From: Cytophagales bacterium
GTDB lineage: Bacteria; Bacteroidota; Bacteroidia; Cytophagales; Cyclobacteriaceae
Reading direction: 5' to 3'
Assembly: GCA_024643485.1 (NCBI GenBank)
Contig: JAHEMU010000150.1
Coordinates: 1 to 6,777 of the forward strand
Length of the DNA: 6,777 bases
Shown: positions 1 through 5,678 of the stretch, piece by piece
Layout of the letters: the number at the start of each line of letters is the position of its first letter
Position numbering within the stretch: the stretch's first letter is position 1
The notes under the pieces: model-generated
Told to the model about the DNA's origin: nothing
Database searches by the model: none
Seen by the model: only the letters and a program-made list of their open reading frames with translations
Translations under genes and position numbers: made by a program

Positions 1-524
1 GAAGTGAAATAAATATAACCGTCCGTATAAACTGGGGAATATTCAGTCTTGGGAGTATTGATATCGGATAAATTTTTTACTCTGAAATAGTTTTCAATGG
101 AACGGATATAGTCCAACTGATTTAGATTTTCAGATTCTTCATTGGCTCTTTTAGTCCAATCTTCATTTTTCGCATATTTCAGTGCTTTGTCAACCTCCAC
201 TTTAGCTTGGTCGTACATTCCATTCGATTTTAAAGCATACGCATAATTCAGGTAGATGGAATCATTTTTTATACCACCAGCAAGTGCTTTTTTATAAAAC
301 TCAACGGATTCTTGTGGGCGATTTGATTTGCGATACGCTTCAGCCACGTAATAATTGGCTTGAGGATCAGCACTATTTTTGGCCAATATTTTATTATAAC
401 GGTCAATTACCAGCTGGTATTCACCCATTTTGAATGACTTTTGCGCTTTTTTACTTGCGTTACAAGCCACCAAGCCACCAGCCATTGATATAACAAAAAA
501 GACACGAAATAGGATGCGATTCAT
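1..524 (-). CDS. TPR/PD40 lipoprotein, N-terminal part (C-terminus beyond left edge)
   Basis: About 174 residues of the N-terminus are in the window, with no stop codon before the left edge. The start is the ATG at 524, because it gives a positively charged N-terminus (MNR, R7), a hydrophobic stretch and a lipobox LVAC with the lipid-bearing Cys at residue 21. This predicts a signal-peptidase-II lipoprotein. Residues about 26-120 form TPR-like helical repeats (for example around NYYVAEAYRKSN and YLNYAYALKSNGMYDQA). At about 160-174 the sequence EYSPVYTDGYIYFT looks like the first blade of a PD40/WD40-like beta-propeller. In Bacteroidota such proteins usually continue through the propeller to a carboxypeptidase-regulatory-like domain and a C-terminal OmpA peptidoglycan-binding domain, as in PorE of the type IX secretion system. 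The phylum has many paralogues, so PorE itself is not established. The gene starts 6 nt after the preceding stop, so it is probably co-transcribed with the Fe-S genes upstream. Confidence 0.85.
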   Translation of the reverse strand, partial: MNRILFRVFFVISMAGGLVACNASKKAQKSFKMGEYQLVIDRYNKILAKNSADPQANYYVAEAYRKSNRPQESVEFYKKALAGGIKNDSIYLNYAYALKSNGMYDQAKVEVDKALKYAKNEDWTKRANEESENLNQLDYIRSIENYFRVKNLSDINTPKTEYSPVYTDGYIYFT

Positions 525-530
525 TTTATT

Positions 531-1031
531 CTAATTGTTAATGCCCTCTTTTTTAAAATAGCGATTCATCCAGCCATTTGTAACGGTGGTTTTCCATTCC
601 GTTTCAAAAGATTGTTTGGTGTTCACTAAATTATTAAAGTAAACCGTTTTTGTAGAAATGACTCCTTCCATTACTGATTTTTTGATTTCAGGTAATGTTA
701 GATTTTGCATTTCGTTTTGAATAATAAAAACGACTTTTCTATCTAAAAAGTTATTGGATAACCTTCTGCCTAGTTCTTGTACAAACCGAACAGACGCGTC
801 GATGGAACATCCGCTAGCCCCATGAATTTCTTCATTTACAGACAGGATAAGAAATCGATTTTCCATCCATAAAAAGGAGGCTTGTAGTTCTTTGTTATGC
901 GCGGTCCATTGGTCGACAAAAAGAAGGCACAACTGCTCAGCTTTTTCCATCTCCTCCTTCGATAATGTCCGTTCTCCTTGATACACCCAAACCTTGGATG
1001 ATGAAGGTAATGTTTCAAATGATACGTACAT
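531..1031 (-). CDS. Conserved Bacteroidota protein, often misnamed 'ABC transporter ATPase'
   Basis: A soluble protein of 166 residues with no signal peptide or membrane segment. I recognise it as a small conserved Bacteroidota family of about 160 residues. Its recurring motifs are QWTAH (41-45), the ASGCSID segment (72-78) and the FNNLVNTK segment (132-139). Public annotations often call this family 'ABC transporter ATPase', but there is no Walker A GxxxxGK[ST], no ABC signature LSGGQ and no Walker B, so that name is not supported. The function is unknown. C75 in the ASGCSID segment is the most striking possible functional residue. The start at 1031 has an AGAGGA Shine-Dalgarno-like stretch 8 nt upstream, unusual in a phylum that mostly does without one. 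The gene lies 27 nt after the HdrB-like gene and 6 nt before the lipoprotein gene, which suggests an operon role linked to the Fe-S pair, but adjacency is the only evidence. Confidence 0.85.
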   Translation of the reverse strand: MYVSFETLPSSSKVWVYQGERTLSKEEMEKAEQLCLLFVDQWTAHNKELQASFLWMENRFLILSVNEEIHGASGCSIDASVRFVQELGRRLSNNFLDRKVVFIIQNEMQNLTLPEIKKSVMEGVISTKTVYFNNLVNTKQSFETEWKTTVTNGWMNRYFKKEGINN

Positions 1032-1058
1032 ATTATTTTTCCTCTGTTAAATATACGG

Positions 1059-1841
1059 TTAAATTCCTTTTTCAATTAGTTCAGCGATGTCTTTTACTTC
1101 AATTTCGCCTTCCTTTTCTTTATTTTTCACTCCATCAGCCAGCATTGTCAGGCAAAAGGGACAACCTGAAGCCACTATTTGCGCTCCGGTTTCAATGGCT
1201 TCTTCGATTCTTTCAAGGTTAATTTCCTTTTTGCCATTCTCTGCTTCTTTAAACATTTGCGCCCCACCGGCTCCACAACAAAGCCCAGTAGTTTTACAAC
1301 GTTTCATTTCTACTAAGTCGGCATCTAGGGCTTTTAAAACCTCTCTAGGCGCTTCGTACACATTGTTTGCTCTTCCCAAATAGCAGCTATCATGATAAGT
1401 GATTTTTTTTCCTTTAAATTCCCCACCGTCTTTTAGCTTGACCTTTCCATCGTTAATTAATTGCTGAAGGAAGGTACTATGGTGGATCACCTCATAATTA
1501 CCGCCAAGTTCTGGATACTCATTTTTCAATGTATTAAAACAATGTGGGCATGCAGTCACGATTTTAGTTACTCCGTACCCGTTTAACACCTGAATATTCG
1601 AAATGGCCTGCATTTGGAATAAAAATTCGTTTCCGGCTCTTCTGGCTGGATCACCCGTGCAGGTTTCTTCTTCGCCTAATACAGCATAATTTATCGATAA
1701 TTTGTTCAAAATATTGACAAAAGAAACGGTAACTCGCTTATATCGTTCGTCGAAAGATCCGGCACAACCTACCCAAAACAATACATCTACCGTTTCTCCT
1801 TTTGCTGTGGCCTCTGCCATTGTTCGTAATTGACTACTCAT
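1059..1841 (-). CDS. HdrB/GlpC-like (Fe-S)-binding protein with two CCG domains
   Basis: A soluble protein of 260 residues made of two cysteine-rich CCG-type repeats, as in the heterodisulfide reductase subunit HdrB/HdrD, GlpC, LutA and FadF. Repeat 1 has C26 (VGCAGS), C61 (TCTGDPARR) and C98/C101 (CPHC). Repeat 2 has C153 (DSCYLGR), C188-C189 (LCCGAGG) and C227/C230 (CPFC). The spacing from first Cys to the CCG position is 34 residues in both repeats, confirming the duplication. Repeat 2 keeps all five cysteines expected for a non-cubane 4Fe-4S cluster; repeat 1 has Thr62 in place of the second Cys of CCG, which I believe is normal for this subfamily. The protein probably acts at the cytoplasmic face, transferring electrons with the membrane protein encoded just upstream (9-nt gap). 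The physiological electron donor is not shown by the sequence; electron-transferring flavoprotein is a candidate by analogy with FadF/EMO. The start at 1841 is the only ATG that leaves repeat 1 intact with normal spacing. Confidence 0.92.
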   Translation of the reverse strand: MSSQLRTMAEATAKGETVDVLFWVGCAGSFDERYKRVTVSFVNILNKLSINYAVLGEEETCTGDPARRAGNEFLFQMQAISNIQVLNGYGVTKIVTACPHCFNTLKNEYPELGGNYEVIHHSTFLQQLINDGKVKLKDGGEFKGKKITYHDSCYLGRANNVYEAPREVLKALDADLVEMKRCKTTGLCCGAGGAQMFKEAENGKKEINLERIEEAIETGAQIVASGCPFCLTMLADGVKNKEKEGEIEVKDIAELIEKGI

Positions 1842-1850
1842 TATTCAAAG

Positions 1851-3164
1851 TTATTCAGATTTTACATTTTCTGCCCACTTATACCGATCGGTTGCCGGAA
1901 ATTTCCATGGAGCAAAGTTAGTTTCTATATTTTGGAACATCATATTCCAGGATGCGGGCGCGCTGGACTCTTCCATGGCCAAGTATCTACGCATTTCTAA
2001 TATTATTTCCAGCGGATTTATGTTTACCGGACAAGCCTCAACACAGGCATTGCAGCTAGTACATGCGTTGAGCTCTTCCTTGCTGATGTAATCACCCAAT
2101 AAACTTTTTCCATCCTCCCTTTGGTCAGCTGGAAGGGAAGCCAATGTTTCAGCCCGATCACGAACTGACATCATAATCCCTCTAGGGGATAATTGTTTGC
2201 CGGTGATATTGGCCGGACACTGGGAGGTGCAGCGTCCGCACTCGGTACATGAAAACGCCTCCATGATGTTTTTCCTAGTTAGGTCTGTTACTTCCTTAGC
2301 TCCAAATCGACCCGGGTCTACCAATTCACCGGTGGTTTCGGGAGCGGGAACTCCAAGCATTCCATAAACTTCACGGGTAACAATTGGCATGTTTTGAATT
2401 TTACCTTTTGCAGTAAATCGCGAGTAATAGGTGTTGGGGAATGCTAAAAAGATATGTAAATGCTTGCTGTAGGTCACGTAGAGTGCGAACCCTAAAATCC
2501 CAATAATATGAAACCACCAGGCACCTCGCTCAAGAATAATCAGTGAATTTTCTGACATGCCACTAAATACAGGCATCAAAAATGAACTGAAAAACAAATT
2601 CCCTGTCTCGGTATAATGTTCATTTAACGGTTGTAATAATTGGTCTGCCGCATTCATGCTAAGAATTGCCAACATTAAGATAGATTCAATTACCAAGATT
2701 AAATTAGCATCTAGCTTGGGCCATTTTGTCATGTCTCGTAGGTGAAAGCGCTCCACCCGTAGGATGTTTCTTCTGATAAGAAATGTAACACAGGCCAATA
2801 AAACAGCTACTGCTAAAAACTCAAAGAAGTTCATTAAAATTGGGTAAAGTCCACCCAATAGAGGAGCGAAAATTCTGTGAGTTCCGGCAAAACCGTCAAC
2901 AATAAATTCTAAAACTTCCAGGTTGATTATTAAAAAGCCGGCATATACAAAGAAATGAAGGATACCTGGAATCCACTTCTTAAACATTTTTTTCTGTCCG
3001 AAAGCGATTAAAAGCATTTCTCGAAATCGTTCGGCCTTTTCGCCCTCCGGCCATTGATTTCGGCCTAATTTGATGCTATTCGCTATTTTTTTAACTCTTT
3101 GTGAAATTAAATAGCTAAAAATACCTAGGGTTAAAACAAATAATACTTGACTTAAATAATTCAT
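1851..3164 (-). CDS. Membrane NarI-like cytochrome b / 4Fe-4S dicluster oxidoreductase subunit
   Basis: A protein of 437 residues with an N-terminal membrane domain and a C-terminal ferredoxin-like domain. Likely membrane helices lie near residues 3-20, 66-88, 109-130, 152-172 and 216-239, five in all as in NarI/HdrE-type cytochrome b subunits. H70 in helix 2 and H219, H235 and H237 in helix 5 are possible heme b ligands. Two 4Fe-4S motifs follow: C306-x2-C309-x2-C312-x3-C316 and C368-x2-C371-x2-C374-x3-C378, each ending in CP. This combination is seen in HdrDE-like and FadF/EMO-type proteins, which exchange electrons with menaquinone. The CCG-domain protein that normally completes such an enzyme is the next gene, 9 nt downstream. 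The start at 3164 precedes a hydrophobic helix and is the first gene of this minus-strand unit. I see no clear TAnnTTTG promoter upstream; the tRNA promoter on the other strand occupies the same intergenic space. The general class is secure; the exact redox partner is not. Confidence 0.92.
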   Translation of the reverse strand: MNYLSQVLFVLTLGIFSYLISQRVKKIANSIKLGRNQWPEGEKAERFREMLLIAFGQKKMFKKWIPGILHFFVYAGFLIINLEVLEFIVDGFAGTHRIFAPLLGGLYPILMNFFEFLAVAVLLACVTFLIRRNILRVERFHLRDMTKWPKLDANLILVIESILMLAILSMNAADQLLQPLNEHYTETGNLFFSSFLMPVFSGMSENSLIILERGAWWFHIIGILGFALYVTYSKHLHIFLAFPNTYYSRFTAKGKIQNMPIVTREVYGMLGVPAPETTGELVDPGRFGAKEVTDLTRKNIMEAFSCTECGRCTSQCPANITGKQLSPRGIMMSVRDRAETLASLPADQREDGKSLLGDYISKEELNACTSCNACVEACPVNINPLEIILEMRRYLAMEESSAPASWNMMFQNIETNFAPWKFPATDRYKWAENVKSE

Positions 3165-3187
3165 TTTGTAAAATATTTTAACAAACT

Positions 3188-3218
3188 TTTGTCTAGATAA
3201 TAATTTTTGATACTTTTG
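3188..3218 (+). promoter_or_regulatory. Bacteroidota-type promoter of tRNA-Phe
   Basis: A -33 element TTTG at 3188-3191 and a -7 element TACTTTTG at 3211-3218 (consensus TAnnTTTG) are separated by exactly 19 nt. This is the consensus of the Bacteroidota primary sigma factor. Transcription would start near 3224, about 10 nt before the mature tRNA. The match and spacing are seen directly; activity is inferred. Confidence 0.8.
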
Positions 3219-3234
3219 TGCTCCATTTTAAGGA

Positions 3235-3307
3235 GGTGCTGTAGCTCAGTTGGTAGAGCATCGGACTGAAAATCCGTGAGTCGGTGGTTCGAGTCCACTC
3301 AGCACCA
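3235..3307 (+). tRNA. tRNA-Phe (anticodon GAA)
   Basis: A full 73-nt cloverleaf can be folded by hand. The acceptor stem GGTGCTG (3235-3241) pairs with CAGCACC (3300-3306). The D stem is GCTC/GAGC (3244-3247, 3256-3259). The anticodon loop CTGAAAA (3266-3272) puts GAA at 3268-3270, decoding Phe. The T stem GGTGG/CCACT (3283-3287, 3295-3299) has one G-U pair and the loop begins TTCGA. The discriminator is A73 at 3307 and the CCA end is not encoded. The outermost anticodon-stem pair (27-43) is a U-U mismatch. It is the only plus-strand gene here and has its own promoter and terminator. Confidence 0.97.
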
Positions 3308-3312
3308 CAACT

Positions 3313-3343
3313 AAAGTCTCCTGTGTTTACGGGAGACTTTTTT
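3313..3343 (+). terminator. Intrinsic terminator after tRNA-Phe
   Basis: AAAGTCTCC (3313-3321) pairs perfectly with GGAGACTTT (3332-3340). Three further inner pairs (T-G, G-C, T-A) close a GTTT tetraloop, giving a 12-bp stem. A run of six T starts inside the stem and ends at 3343. The T-run is on the plus strand only, so it should stop the tRNA transcript and be weak for minus-strand transcription coming from the phosphorylase gene. Confidence 0.88.
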
Positions 3344-3364
3344 ATTTCCTTCCCTTTCTTCATT

Positions 3365-3392
3365 TGCTTGTAAAGATAATAATTTACAAGTA
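3365..3392. repeat. Inverted repeat downstream of the PNP operon
   Basis: CTTGTAAA (3367-3374) and TTTACAAG (3383-3390) form a perfect 8-bp inverted repeat around an 8-nt AT-rich spacer, extendable by one G-U and one T-A pair. It lies in the 114-nt gap between the tRNA terminator and the end of the minus-strand phosphorylase gene. No T-run follows on either strand, so it is either a weak minus-strand 3'-end hairpin or a protein-binding site. The rest of this gap shows nothing else recognisable apart from the palindrome nearer the gene. Confidence 0.4.
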
Positions 3393-3426
3393 TGAATAAA
3401 GCGGCTCTGGGATTAAAATGGCAATT

Positions 3427-3446
3427 CTTTATTAATATTAATAAAG
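3427..3446. repeat. Perfect 20-bp AT-rich palindrome just after the PNP stop
   Basis: CTTTATTAAT is followed directly by its exact reverse complement ATTAATAAAG. The palindrome begins 12 nt beyond the stop codon of the phosphorylase gene. As RNA it would be a weak A/U hairpin that might mark the transcript end of the minus-strand operon, but it lacks a GC-rich stem and a T-run. A role as an operator is possible but unsupported. Confidence 0.35.
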
Positions 3447-3457
3447 GTTGAATACTT

Positions 3458-4285
3458 TCAATATTCTTCGATAAGTTTTAAAAACAATTCAGTTAAAGGT
3501 TTCTCTGCCTTTTCAGCCAAAGATAAAATTTCCGGGATATTCACCGGCTCCAGGTGATCAGGGTCACAGGTGTCTGTCAATACTGAAATGGCCGCGCAAG
3601 GTAATCCTACCTGATTAGCAACAATAACTTCCGGCACCGTCGACATACCCACGGCATCTGCACCAATTATTTTTAAATAGCGATATTCCGCTCGTGTTTC
3701 TAAATTAGGTCCACTGACTGCAGCATAAACACCTTCTCGCAAGGTTATTTGTAACGCTGAGGCATATAAATTAAGTGCATTATTTATTTCCTTCGAATAG
3801 GGGGCGCTCATATCCACAAACCTCGGACCGAGTCGTGAATCATTGATTCCGCGCAACGGATTTTCTGGCTGTAAATTGATATGATCTTCAATGAGCATTA
3901 ATTCTCCTTTGTTCCAATCTAGGTTAATGCATCCTGCTGCATTGGAAAGCAATAAAAACTGAACTCCCATTTCTTTGGCTATTCGCACAGGGTAGGTAAT
4001 CGTTCCCATGTCTAAGCCCTCATAATAATGAAATCTACCTTGGAAAATCATCAGTTTTTTTCCTCTATAATGAGCAAAATGAAGGACCCCTTGATGGTAT
4101 TCCATGGTAGCGTCAGGAAAGTGGGGAATGTCCTTATATTGAAGCGAAGTTTCAATTTCTACACTTTCCAAAAACCGCTTTCCTAAACCTGTTCCTAGTA
4201 TAACTGCTACCTCTGCTTGCTGCCCGGCTTGTTCTTTAATATAGGAAATTGATTGTTGAATTTTTTGATATAATTCCATAGCCAT
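3458..4285 (-). CDS. Purine nucleoside phosphorylase, PNP/MTAP (trimeric) family
   Basis: A cytosolic enzyme of 275 residues that splits purine nucleosides with phosphate into base and ribose-1-phosphate; the length is normal for class I trimeric PNP. Motifs in order are the phosphate loop ILGTGLG (29-35), GRFHYYEG (83-90, with the R84/H86/Y88/E89 set of human PNP), SNAAG (114-118), the base- and ribose-binding GPNLETRAEYR segment (192-202, E196 equivalent to human E201), VGMSTVPEV (212-220) and SVLTD (234-238). D238 (codon 3572-3574) replaces the Asn that reads the 6-oxo group in human PNP. Methylthioadenosine phosphorylase also has Asp there, so adenine nucleosides may be accepted. I believe Asp is common in Bacteroidota PNPs. 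The gene starts 1 nt after the arsS stop, so it is probably translationally coupled and may serve arsenosugar synthesis; ordinary purine salvage is the alternative. A second ATG lies two codons in (M3). Confidence 0.95.
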   Translation of the reverse strand: MAMELYQKIQQSISYIKEQAGQQAEVAVILGTGLGKRFLESVEIETSLQYKDIPHFPDATMEYHQGVLHFAHYRGKKLMIFQGRFHYYEGLDMGTITYPVRIAKEMGVQFLLLSNAAGCINLDWNKGELMLIEDHINLQPENPLRGINDSRLGPRFVDMSAPYSKEINNALNLYASALQITLREGVYAAVSGPNLETRAEYRYLKIIGADAVGMSTVPEVIVANQVGLPCAAISVLTDTCDPDHLEPVNIPEILSLAEKAEKPLTELFLKLIEEY

Positions 4286-4286
4286 T

Positions 4287-5336
4287 TTATATAATTACTC
4301 CCTGACAACTCGATCCCGCCCCGGCTGTACAACCGTAACAATGTTGATGGGTTTTTATGTGTCTTGAGGTTAATTCCTGTATTGAAATAGTAGAAATCTG
4401 CTGGTTTTTTCCCTGTATTTTCATGTCGAGCATTTGATTGAAATCGCAATCATACAGCATTCCATCCCATCGTACTGAAAGGGTGTTTTTACACATAAGG
4501 CCTAGCAAAGTGGAAGGATTGAAGCTTTCTACCAAGGTATCCATATACTCATCGAAATTTTCCGAATCAATAAGGAATTCTAAAAATCGACTTACGGGAA
4601 GATTGGTAATGCTCAATAACTGATGAAAGGAAATATCATAAGTTTCTTTTAATTCTTTTTTGAATTCTTTTTCAAGGCTTATTTGTTCAGCCGGAAGGAA
4701 AGCGCCGCTGGGGTTAAACACCAAATCGAGTTTGAGATGATCTTCCTTTCCATAACCGACTTCATTTAAAGCTTTTAAGGCCTCAATGGAATGATTAAAT
4801 ACCCCTTTCCCTCGCTGCTTATCTGTTTTGTCTGCTTTATAAAAAGGCAAACTGGAAACAATTCGCAAACCATGTTTTTTAAAAAAGAGTGGAGTATCGA
4901 AGTATTTTTTGTTGGAACGAAGAATCGTTAAGTTCGACCTAACGATAATCTCAGAAATTCCCGCTTCAGAGGCTTGTTCGATAAGCCAATAAAAATCCGG
5001 ATTCATTTCCGGTGCTCCACCCGTAATATCCAATGTTTGAATGTTATTGTTTACCGCAAAATCCAAACATTGCCGCATCGTTTCCCTTGTCATCATTTCC
5101 TTTCGGTCTGGCCCGGCGTCAACATGGCAATGTCGACAGGTTTGATTGCACATATACCCGATGTTCATTTGTAGAATATCGAGAGTAGAAGGGATAAGCT
5201 GAGGAATTCCGATATCGGAGAGTTTTTGTTTAAATGAAGGTAAATCGCCAGTAGAAAAGGGCGGGCCGGCAAGCCATTCCAATTGCTGATTTACTGAGGA
5301 TAACTCATGATTTCGTGCTTTTAAGCTTTTTATCAT
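4287..5336 (-). CDS. arsS: Arsenosugar biosynthesis radical SAM protein ArsS
   Basis: A protein of 349 residues with the radical SAM signature C63-x3-C67-x2-C70 (MCNQTCRHCHVDAGP), which holds the 4Fe-4S cluster that cleaves S-adenosylmethionine. It is followed by the TGGAPE motif (105-110) near the SAM amino group. The C-terminal region is a cysteine-rich domain (DUF3641-like) with C282, C297 and the closing HCYGCTAGAGSSCQG segment (332-346; C333, C336, C344), which is diagnostic of the ArsS family. The family is understood to transfer the 5'-deoxyadenosyl group of SAM to methylated arsenic, giving a dimethylarsinoyl-deoxyadenosine precursor of arsenosugars. Related proteins in other bacteria can be selenoproteins; here every position is Cys and the stop is TAA. 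The ATG at 5336 overlaps the stop of the upstream gene by 1 nt (TAATG), so translation is probably coupled. No arsM methyltransferase lies in the window; it would have to be elsewhere in the genome. Confidence 0.93.
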   Translation of the reverse strand: MIKSLKARNHELSSVNQQLEWLAGPPFSTGDLPSFKQKLSDIGIPQLIPSTLDILQMNIGYMCNQTCRHCHVDAGPDRKEMMTRETMRQCLDFAVNNNIQTLDITGGAPEMNPDFYWLIEQASEAGISEIIVRSNLTILRSNKKYFDTPLFFKKHGLRIVSSLPFYKADKTDKQRGKGVFNHSIEALKALNEVGYGKEDHLKLDLVFNPSGAFLPAEQISLEKEFKKELKETYDISFHQLLSITNLPVSRFLEFLIDSENFDEYMDTLVESFNPSTLLGLMCKNTLSVRWDGMLYDCDFNQMLDMKIQGKNQQISTISIQELTSRHIKTHQHCYGCTAGAGSSCQGVII

Positions 5337-5674
5337 TACATCGAAAGTTTTTTAGCTTTATTCATCATTTGAACACCATGCACTAAAGATGCACCGCCTC
5401 TAATAGCAGCAGATACATGAACTGCTTCCATCATTTCCTCATTAGACACCCCGTGCGACATAGAGCCTTTCGTGTATGCGTCAATGCAATACGGACATTG
5501 AATCGCATGACTTACCGCGAGGGCAATAAGCGCTTTTTCTCGGGCAGTTAATGCGCCCTCTTTGAAGACTTCGTTATACCAATCGAAAAATTTTTCTGCG
5601 AGTTTAGGTTCAAACTCACTTATTTTTCCAAATTTTTTTAAATCTGCGGGATCGTAATACGTACTTTGGTTCAT
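5336..5674 (-). CDS. Arsenosugar-associated AhpD/carboxymuconolactone decarboxylase-like protein
   Basis: A small all-helical protein of 112 residues of the AhpD/CMD fold. The redox motif C60-P-Y-C63 sits in the usual place after the helix with AREKALIALAVSHA (44-57). Where AhpD has CxxCxxxH, position 67 here is Tyr instead of the His that relays protons, so peroxidase activity by the AhpD mechanism is doubtful; H74 is the nearest His. Proteins of this kind next to arsS are annotated as 'arsenosugar biosynthesis-associated peroxidase-like protein'. A thiol-redox or arsenic-handling role is plausible but, as far as I know, not demonstrated. The gene is 4 nt after the decarboxylase stop and overlaps the arsS start by 1 nt, so it is firmly part of the operon. 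The start at 5674 gives the usual family length. Confidence 0.92.
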   Translation of the reverse strand: MNQSTYYDPADLKKFGKISEFEPKLAEKFFDWYNEVFKEGALTAREKALIALAVSHAIQCPYCIDAYTKGSMSHGVSNEEMMEAVHVSAAIRGGASLVHGVQMMNKAKKLSM

Positions 5675-5678
5675 AATT

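Noticed and set aside
531..1031. Function as ABC transporter ATPase
   Set aside because: No Walker A, ABC signature or Walker B motif is present in the 166 residues.
836..1222. Reading frames overlapping the 166-residue gene and the end of the HdrB-like gene (836-1075 minus, 965-1222 plus, and 1087-1383 plus)
   Set aside because: They lie in other frames of well-supported genes and show no recognisable domain; they are shadow frames. The same holds for 4207-4449, 4438-4623, 4974-5174, 5747-6025 and 6222-6416.
3230..3236. AAGGAGG resembling a strong Shine-Dalgarno site
   Set aside because: It overlaps the 5' end of the tRNA acceptor stem and no plus-strand reading frame follows; it is coincidental.
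3235..3307. tRNA-Phe as an integration site for a mobile element
   Set aside because: No integrase gene and no second copy of the tRNA 3' end is seen in the window; the neighbours look like ordinary chromosomal operons.
4287..4331. Selenocysteine in the ArsS C-terminal Cys motif
   Set aside because: All motif positions are encoded as Cys with no in-frame TGA, and the stop codon is TAA.
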